The notes under the pieces were generated by a model. That model was not told where the DNA came from and made no database searches. It saw only the letters and a program-made list of their open reading frames with translations. Shown here one piece after another: positions 37,501 through 47,400 of a stretch of DNA of 55,566 nt (its first letter is position 1; each line of letters opens with the position of its first letter). A program made the translations under genes and the position numbers. Origin of the DNA: Trebouxia sp. TZW2008 (lineage: Eukaryota > Chlorophyta > Trebouxiophyceae > Trebouxiales > Trebouxiaceae); contig BDIU01000446.1 of NCBI GenBank assembly GCA_002118135.1, forward strand, positions 1-55,566, given 5' to 3'.

Positions 37501-38419
37501 TGACGCTGGCAGGCCTAAGACACAGCCGCAGCCGTCTGCTGCAAGGCAAGAGCAAGCTGCCCAGATGCAGCTAGGAGCATTGGACAGAGCGCGAGGCTTC
37601 TCAGTGCAGCAGCTACAGCAGGTCAACACATGCTTTTGCTTCTGTTGCTTGTCAATTTTTGCTGGAGTCTGCTGCTTAACATGCTGACATGAACCTTTGG
37701 CCCAATGCAAGCTGCTCATCAGCAGCTAGGAGCTGTGTACAGGGAGCGAGCCTCCTCACAGCAGCAGCTACAGCAGGTCAAGACATGCTTTTGTTTCTCT
37801 TGCTTGTTGCATTTTGCTGGCGCCTGGTGCTTGCCATCTCGTCCAATGCAAGCTGCCCACGCATGGCTTGAAGCTTTTCAAATCAGCAAGCCTCCCCACA
37901 GCATCAGCTACAGCAGGTTGAGACTTGCTTCTGCCTTTCTTGCTTGTATGAATTTTGTTGATGCCTTATCAACTGTGACATATCATCATCGTAGCATATT
38001 CCATGCCTTTTGTTGTCTGTGCCATGCTCCAACAAGCAAGACTGCATTTTGCCCGCCATGCAATTGAAGTCATAAGCTTGCCTCAGGTTTCATTTGCAGT
38101 TGCCAATTGCTGCTGTCTCTCCTTGAAAAGGTTGGCACAGCTGGTCAGGGCATCACAGCTCTGCTCTTTTGGATGCTGCAGTGCAGCTTTAGCAACAGAC
38201 TGGCAAAGCTCCGTCAGCAGACTTAGTACTGATCCCTGTTGACACATCTTTCTTAAACTCCGTAGTCAAATACACCTGACATCATCCAGACTGCTGAGCA
38301 AAGAACAACTAGCACACAAAATCAGGCAAGACTGATAGTGTGTTGCAGACAAGAGCTGCCACCCAGCCTAACGAGTCTCAAGCTGATCACCAGCCTGCTG
38401 ATGGTGGTTACAGTGGTGG

Positions 38420-38451
<32 letters not shown>

Positions 38452-41400
38452 ACAGAGGAGGTAGAGCTGCTTCTGGTGGCGCTGCTGATGGTGACGGCGG
38501 GCCTGGCTCTGCAAGGACTGGACATAAAAGACCATGCGTCCAGAGTCTGCCTGGGGCGACAGGGCAAAAGCGCAGCAGATCAGCACAGCCTCAGGTCAGT
38601 CCTGAAGTCTGTCGCATGGAGTGAACTTGTGAGATGCAGAAGCAACTAGACAGCCTGTCCATTGCTCACTGGCATCTATCTTTAGCTGTATGACCCCTCT
38701 CCTTCATTTGTTGCTGTCTATCTGCCTGCAGCTGCCAGCTGTGTTTTTGGTTGTGCACCCTGTTCATGTATCTCACATGAAATTTGCAACGCCATCTGGA
38801 CATAATTACAATTTGTTTTGCAAGCATGCGATGTTGCATGTCCTACATGTGGGAGACACTAGAAGACTTTGCTGCAAGTCGCTGTGCTGCTAGCCTTACG
38901 CAACTTGTCCTGACATTCACGCAACTGAATGTTGATCAAGCTGGTGATGCACAATCCAGGGTTGCTCAAAATTATGAGCTTAGGAAGGATGACTTTCACA
39001 CAGCCCTGCACCTTGCAATGCAGGCTGCAGAGACCTTTGCTGTGAGCTCCAACCAGCCTGCACCCAATTTTCCCTTGCCCAGCTGTTCCCCACAGCAATC
39101 TGCAGCAATCCCAACAACAATGGTGGAGCTTACAGAAATGTTCCACCAGCTCTCCCTCACGAGACAGATGCGCACAAGCATGCCAAGACTGCAGCCTCAG
39201 CAGGTCAGGTCGACATCCACACCTGCCATTCCAGCCTCACCTCCGGGACATGCACAGCAGGCTGCTGCCTCACACACGCCTCACATTATAGTGACACCTC
39301 ATGAGCGCCCACAGCAGCAGCAGCAGCAGCAGCAGCAACAAGGGCAGCAGCAACAGCAGCAGAAGCAGCAACAACAGCAGCAGCAGCGGCAGCAGCAGCA
39401 GCAGCAACAGCAGCTACGGCAGCAGCAACAGCATGGCAGACTTCCAAGTACCCCTTGGGCAAGTGCTGATGGCAGGCAAGAGGCTGCAGCCCCAACTGTG
39501 CGCCACGTCTTAGCAAAGACCGCTCAAGGCTCACAAGAGGCTGCCCAAGCACAGAGGCCTTGCCTGCGATTAGCTTGTGATGGGGGCTCACAAGAGCCTG
39601 CATGCCTGCCATCAGCTTATGATGGAGGCTCACAAGAGCCTGCATGCCTGACACCAGATTGTGCTGAAGACTTACCAGCGCCTGCAGATCTACCACTGAC
39701 TGATACTGAAGGCTCACAAGCGCCTGCAGATCTACAGATGCCTGATGTTCCAGGCACAGACGCTGGGTGCTCACAACAGGTTGCCCTAGCACAAAGGCTA
39801 TGCCCAGTGTCACCTTGCAATGGAGGCTCACAAGCGCCAGCGCCACTTGCAACCGCTGCACGCCTGGCAGCGTCTTGTGCTGGATCCAAACAAGCGCCTG
39901 CAGATCTGCAAATGCCTGACATTCCAGTTAGTGGCGCTCAGTGCTTAGAGCAGGAAGGAGCTCCACAGCTGGAGTCTGGTGCTATGAAGGGCAAGAAGAC
40001 AGGCCAGCCTAAGCGGCAGCCTGCAAAATGGGCACAGGTAGAAGTCCACTGCGATGTTATTGATACATGTTCACATTACGGCAGCAAACAGTGACTGAAT
40101 GTGTCAGATGAGCTTGCATGGCATGTCTCGAAACACAGATGCGACTTGACACATCATGATGTAGGATTCATACTTTTCCTGTGTCTTGTTCCTTGGGCTG
40201 ATGGTCAATCTTGACTGCAATTAACGTGTTGATTTGTTGAGCTTGGTTGAAGCTAAGTGTTCAGTAGCCCCGCATGACAAGCTGGGCAGCAAGGGTTGGA
40301 TGCAAAAGCACTGCTTGTAGCAGCTGCCAAGATCAATGCAATCGCCAAGTGTTTCAATTTCAATTGGCATGCTCACTTTATACCAGCCTATTACAAGCTG
40401 CAGTACACTCAGCTACATTTGCAGGCTGCAACGCTGTGGGATCTCAACGCTGACTGTCTGCCCAGAATTTACATGTAACTGCAATCATGTTGTACTCACA
40501 GTTTCATCTTGCAGTGCATGCAAAGAACAAGTTGGGTCTGTAGCTGAAGTCAGGTTTTGGGGTCAAGCTTGAGGCGGACCCAGACAAGTTTATAGCAGGC
40601 TTGAAGAGTATACCTTTTGCTATGAGGAACTACTCATCTTGCAATTTGTGCACATTACAGAATTGTGTCTGTAGGTCAAGTCCAAGATTGGCGTCACACT
40701 TGAGCCAGACCTGTTCAAGTTCACAGCAGACTTAAAGAATGCTAAGCGCACAAAGCAGGTGACACCCATGGGCAATGCCCTCTCAGCGCTGTCGCCTCAC
40801 ATCACTGAGGTGCCTGGGGAGACGCTAAGGAAGCTGCGCTCTGGACAAGCTAAGCGCATTCTGAGCTGGCTGATCTTGCCCAAGTCAGGTAGGCTGCTAT
40901 CATCATCAACATCATCATCATCATCATCTTCTTTGAACATTGCTGTGAGTGAGGTTCTGTGAGCCAGCTAGGTGCATACAGAAGCAATGAACTGCCTACA
41001 CAAGATTCTGCATTGCGTATTGTGAGCTGGCTGATCTTGCCCAAGTCAGCTAGGCTACAATGCAGCTGTGAAGCCCTGGTCAAGCACATTGACAGATGCA
41101 ATATTTGTCTTGGCTTGGTACACTCTCTCCATAACAACTGCTTCGGTCACCAAGAAAGCTGTCTTTACATTCAATTGTTTTTACTCAGAGGGACCACTGC
41201 AGTCAGAATGCAGTGATTGGTCACCAATGGCGCCGTCCTTTACATTGGGATTGTCCTTACACTGAGTGTCTTTACAAAGCGAGGTTGATGTAGACTGCTA
41301 TCATCATCATCATTCGGTTGCTGTTGAAAGAGGTTCTGCGACTTGACCAGCTGCACAGACCAACAATGAGCTGCCCCCAGACAAAGCTGATCTGTGCCAG

Positions 41401-44400
41401 CGCAAACAGGCCCTCAACTCTAACTGCTGTGCAACTGTGAAAGCCTGGTTGAGTGGACTGACAGATGTCTTGCTTGGCTTAGCCTGCTATTCTCTCTGTA
41501 CTTCCGCGGGTTTTGTGCCACGTTCTGAGCAGTGGCAACATTGCCCATCATGATCACCTGCATCTGGTTTGTCAACTGTAAGCTACCATCTGGATGTGCG
41601 GTACAGTGGTCTGTCTGCATAACAACTGCTTTGTTTACCAAGGAACTTGTCCTTGTATTACACTGTTTCTACAAAAAGGAACCACTACAGTCAGAATGCA
41701 AGTTTTGGTTCCCAACTGCATTGTCCTCACATCAAGGTGTGATATGGAGCGCCCCCATAAGGAGAAATGACTGTGCTGGCATGCCTCCAGACCTGGCAAC
41801 CTGGCAGTGATTGCATGCAAGCTGTGTGCTCAATCAGGCTCTGCACATCATCTTGATCCTTTTGGTCGCTCAATTGTAGTGTGTAATTTGATTGTGAAAC
41901 GATACAGTAATGATGCAGTGCTGAAATGAAAATGAGGGTAAAACATGACAAAAGCTGAATGTGCAGTGCTGGCATGCCTTCAGATCCAAGCAACCACTAC
42001 CTGGCTGTGTCTGGCCGTTCCGGCTCAGACAAGTTGTGTGCTGGATTAGGTTCTGCAAAATGACATCTCATATATCATTGACCAACTCTCAGCTGCAATC
42101 TGACCGTCAACTGGTTCAATTATGAAAAATGAAAATTGAAACAAGGAAGAATTTGACTGTGCATGTTGGCATGCCTGCAGACCCAGGAGACCGTTACCTG
42201 GCTGTGTCTGGTCGTTCTGGCTCAGGCAAGACAGCAACTATTAAGATGACAATGTCTTGGCTGCAAAGTGACGTGTTGACATGCTTGCAGATCCAGGAGA
42301 CCAGTATCTGGCTGTATCTGGCTCAGGCAACATAGCAAGCAGTAAGATGACCATGTCTGGGCTGTAAAGTATTGTGTTTGCATGCTTGCAGATCCTGGGA
42401 ACCACCACCTGGCTGTGTCTGGGCGTTCTGGCTCCGGCAAGACAGCAACCATTAAGATGACAATGTCTGGGCTGTACAGTAATGTGTTGGCATGCTTGCA
42501 GATCCAGGAGACCAGCATCTGGCTGTATCTGGCTCAGGCAAGACAGCAAGCATTAAGATGACCATGCCTGGGCTGTAAAGTGTTGTGTTGGCATGCTGCA
42601 GATCCTGGGGACCACTACCTGGCTGTGTGTGGTCACATTGGCTCAGGCAAGACCGCAAACATTAAGATGACAATGTCTGGGCTGTAAAGTAATGTGTTGG
42701 CATGCTTGCAGATCCAGGAGACCAGTATCTGGCTGTATCTGGCCGTTTTGGCTCAGGCAAGACAGCAACTGTTAAGATGGCAATATCTTGGCTGCAAAGT
42801 AATGTGTTGGCATGCTTGCAGATCCCGGGGACCACTACCTGGCTGTGTCTGGGCGTTCTGGCTCAGGCAAAACAGCAACCATCAAGATGATGATGGCTTG
42901 GCTGCAAGCTCAAGCAGCATACAAGGACTGGCGCTTTTGCTATGTCCTTTCCAATCAAGCCATGACTTTGGCTGAGTTTTGCCTCATGGTGGACCAGGTC
43001 AGCTGCTGTTAACGCTTGGCACATCAATCATGGTCGGCAGCTTGCATGACTTCCAGCATACGCTCAGTGCTGGTCATGCATCCAAGTTGGCATTATGTTG
43101 GATGTATGACCAGGCCCGCCAAGCATCATGAGCATACATAGAATTTTATGAGCTATCCTGTTCAGCAACGATGCTTGCAATGGATTTCAATTTGCTGGCA
43201 ATTGAGCCAAGTTGCACAGCTTCCAGCATGCAGTCAGTGCTGATGATGCATGCAAGATAGCCTGCCATTGCATGCATCACCAATTTTGCCAGGCGCTATC
43301 AGCATACGTGTATTTGCTTGATCTGCCCTTTTCACTAATGCTGATCCTAGTGCAATTTATTGTGCAGGCAATTGAGCCAAGTAAATTGGTTACAAAGGGT
43401 GAGCAGAGGATGGATGACAGATTTGTACACGAACTGAAGCTATGCCCAAAGCGCTTGGTCATTTTCATAGACAACATCCAGTCATGCCCGCTTCAGGTAA
43501 GCTTCTCCTCAACAGTGCAATGCAAGACAAGATGTTGTAATTTCTAGACCAATGCAGGTGTATTCATTCCATAGTGCAATGCAAGTAGAGACATTGTAGC
43601 CTTGGATGCCAATGCAGGCGTATGCACTAAAGAGTTGAATGCAGGTAGCGTCACTGCAACTCGTCGTGCCAATGCACCTGCTTTTGCATGTTGCATGAGC
43701 GCGACGCATGTAGAGACACTGTCATCCTTGCATGCCAATGCAAGTGTATACTCTCTACAGTGCAGAGCACATAGCAACACCGCAGCTACTTTATGCCAAT
43801 GCCCGTGCATGCTACACTCTTGCAGTCTGAGTGGCGTGGGCCAATTTAGCATCAGCATAGTAGGCAGTATGCATGCTGCATGATCATCAACTTCAGCGGG
43901 TACAAATGCAAGTTCGGCAGAATCAACAGTATGAGGTCATGGTAAGTTACAGCACAGACCATCTGTGTTTCAGCCATCTCAGCATACCAACTGCTGTTTG
44001 ACATTTGAATGTCAAAGCTTGAGACAACGGACTTGCATGGGGTTGTGGCTAAGGTGCCCCAATGGTGCAAGAAAGGCAAGGTGGCAGTCATTGGATCGTC
44101 TCAACACAGCAAATGCTGTTTGACATTGCATTTCTCATGTGGGAAATGCTGAAAAGCTTAAGGCAATAGGGGTGTGTGGATGCATGCAGATTGTGACTAA
44201 AGTGGCTCAATGGTGCAAGAAGGGCAAGGTGGCCGTCATTGGAGTGTCCCAGCTGCCCCTGCCCATGCTGCAACTGCAGCCTGTGCCATGCAGACAAAGG
44301 TCAACACCTGTCTTACTACAGTGATGTCTTCTTGCTGTGATAGCATGCCTGAGTCATCAAGGAAACCAATACTGCAGCATCAACTGTCCTTTTCCAGAAG

Positions 44401-47400
44401 TACTGCAGCAGTCAGAATGCAGCCACTTATTCCCAACAAGAATTACTGTTCAAATATATCGGCACTTGTCACAGGCACTGCGTACACTGCTACAAGGTTG
44501 AGATGCGCTGCAGCAGCAGCTGTCTACACTTCGCATATGCAGGGCATGCTGTTGACTTGTGACAGACATGATCAACTTGTTCCCTTTGACATCTCAACCC
44601 ACCCATGCCTGTTACAACGCAGCTGCTTTGGTGGTACACTATCGCAGAACTTGAACCATGGCATTGCACCCATGAGTGTCTTCCTGCACCTCTGCATGAA
44701 TGAGTGGCTCTTTAAGTCTGTGCACCTGCAAATGGGTTTCTTCAGCTCTACATCTCTGAGTGACTTTCTTCATCTCTGTAGCTGTAAGCACCTTTGCAGC
44801 TGATGGTATGGCTGCTTTGCAGGGATGTCGTCTTTGAGGACTACAGTCCAAAAGACATGGCAGATATTGTCAAGAGCAGGCTAGGCAGCTGGTCTGACAA
44901 GGCGTTTGAGTTCGGCACTCTCATGGATCTGGTGTTTCAGGTGCGACATTGCTGCTGGTGCACAAAGTACATGTCTCATTATGCACAATGCCGCTCAGCG
45001 CAGTGCCTATTGGCTCTGTCCAGGGCAACTTTAGCTTTTGCTTTTTGCTAACTGCCTTCTCATAGGCCGAGCTTTTTGAGATGTGTATTCTGTCACTGCA
45101 ATATCATTGATCGACAGAAGCATGTTATTCAACCTGCTGCTTGCTTGGCATGCTGTACTGTAGACATATGCTTTGCTGCTGCACTATGTCTGTCAGCCTG
45201 ACCTGCAAATTCTTTGCCAAAGGTGTACAGGAAGTGCAGATCATTCTCAAGATGTAGGTACAAGAATCTCATGGACTCAGCCTAAGCTGTGGCTGTAAAC
45301 TGCTTTTTGCTGTGCCTAGGTGCAGCGATGTGCGCCGGGTGATGTGCGCAAGCTGCTGCTGCTTTGCTGCAAGACCCTGCGATACAGCATGATGATGCCA
45401 GTTGAGTCAAACTCACCAGAACTCGCTGGGTCCAGGAGCCAGGTCACAGGCTCAAATCCAGGTAAATCTGCCTCCTGCTGGATTTGTGCTGATGATACCA
45501 TCCTGGCACAAGACACCTGCAGTGCCAGGCCCTGCCTTGCACTTTTGCTGCAAGATGTTGATGTACAGCGTGATGACGCTGCTTGAGGCAGCCTCACCAG
45601 AGCTAACTCAGTTGAGCCAGGTCACAGGTTCAGATTCAGGTGAGTCTGCCTCTTGCTGATCTTTGCTGTTGCTGCCATCTTACCATTGCCATTCTGCACA
45701 CAAGGCATATGCAGTGTCAGCGCCCATGTTGCAAGTTTGCTGCAAGACTTCCAGGTACAGGCTGATGACGCCACTTGAGGCAACCTCACCAGAGCAAACT
45801 CAGTCGAGCCAGAATCAAACCCTGGTAACCTGCCTTTTGCTGTACCTTTGCTGTTGTTGCCATCCCAGCATTGCCATCCTGGCACAAGACACATGCAGTG
45901 TCAGCGCCCATCTTGCGATCTTGCTGCAAGACCCTGAGGTACAGCATGATCACGCCAGCTGAGTCAGCCTCTCCAGGGCTTACTCATTTGAGCCAGGTCA
46001 CAGGCTCAAACCCAGGTAAACTTGCTACTTGCTGTATCTTTCCCGCTTTTGCCATTCTGGCATTGCCATCCCATCGCAAGGCATATGCAGTGTCAGCATG
46101 CATCTTGCAATTTTGAGGTAGACCATGATGACGCTACTTGCAGCCTCACCAGAGCTGACTTAGTTGAGCCAGGTCACAGGTCCAAATCCAGGTAAGTCTG
46201 CTACTTGCTGTAACTTTGCTGTTGTTGCCATCCTAGCATTGCCATCCTGGCACAAGATGTATGCAGTGTCAGCGGCCACCTTGCCATTTTGTTGCAAGAA
46301 GCTTGAGATACAGCATGATCACGCTCAGTGGGTCAGCCTCACCAGAGCTTGCTCAGTTGAGCCAGGTCACGGGGCCAATCCCAGGTGCATGTGCTTCTTG
46401 CTGGATCTTTGCCGCTGTTGTCCATCATGGCGTGACAGCACCAGCGTCAGCGCCGATCTTGATGTGCAGTATGATGTGTCTGGGTCAAAATCACTTGTCT
46501 CGGCTACATCACGTGGCGTCATACAACTGTGCCTGTGCACTGCTGCTGAAGCTGTGAGGCATCAGGCACCCCACAGCTTAGGCCCACAAACAGTCGGTTG
46601 CACGTCAGACGTGCTAGCATTCATGCGTTGTTGTCAGCTTGCAGGCAAAGTGACACAGCAGCTGGCGTGCAAAGCCTTGCAATCAGAGCGCAACAGGCCG
46701 TATCTGGCCATTCTGAGGAGCCTGTCGAAGATTGACAGGAGAATGCTGAAAATCATGACGTATGATACGAAGCTGAATCAAGCTCGACCAGAAGGTGAGC
46801 GCTCATCTAGCCAGTTGCAATCATGCCTACTGTGCGAAAAAGGTGAGTATTGTCTGCTCAATGAGGCGTGCTGTCAATCAGCATTGTAGCCTTGCTACAT
46901 TTTTGTCATGGTCGTGCCATGTCATTTGGTCGGTCTTTGCCTTGTGGCAACAGCTCAGTCAGTTGAGGTCTAGTTGCAAGGGCAATGCAAGCATGTAACA
47001 GTAAGGACAGATAACACTTTCCAGCAAAGATGCCAGGTGTGTGTAGCGTAAGTCCTGTCTTGCCAGGCTGGCTTATCGATATGCCCGAGCAAATGCTTGT
47101 TGCTGCAGGGTGGAAAGTGCAGGAGCTTGCCCACTACATGAAGGCAGGCATATATTAACTATATACTGGTGTGCAGCAGGGGTTTGTCTGCTCAATGAGT
47201 GTGTCTGACGCTCATCACTCTGGACCATAGCTTTCCTGCAGCTTGGTCACAGACTTGGCATGCCATTTAGCCATTTTCCCTTGTGTCAATAGCTCAGTCC
47301 ATTGACATCCAATCGCTGGGGTAACGCAAGCGTGTCTAAGCAGCAAATACTTGCTGATGCAGGGTGGAAAGTGCAGGAGCTTGCCCACTACATGGACAGC

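Noticed and set aside
42181..42997. A CRISPR array, because of regular 100-110 bp spacing
   Set aside because: The repeated unit is coding sequence with a splice acceptor, without short identical repeats and unique spacers, and the genome is eukaryotic.
45460..46390. tRNA-like B-box resemblance (GGCTCAAATCCAGG) in the repeats
   Set aside because: No cloverleaf can be drawn around it; the motif is part of the duplicated ORC1 exon end.
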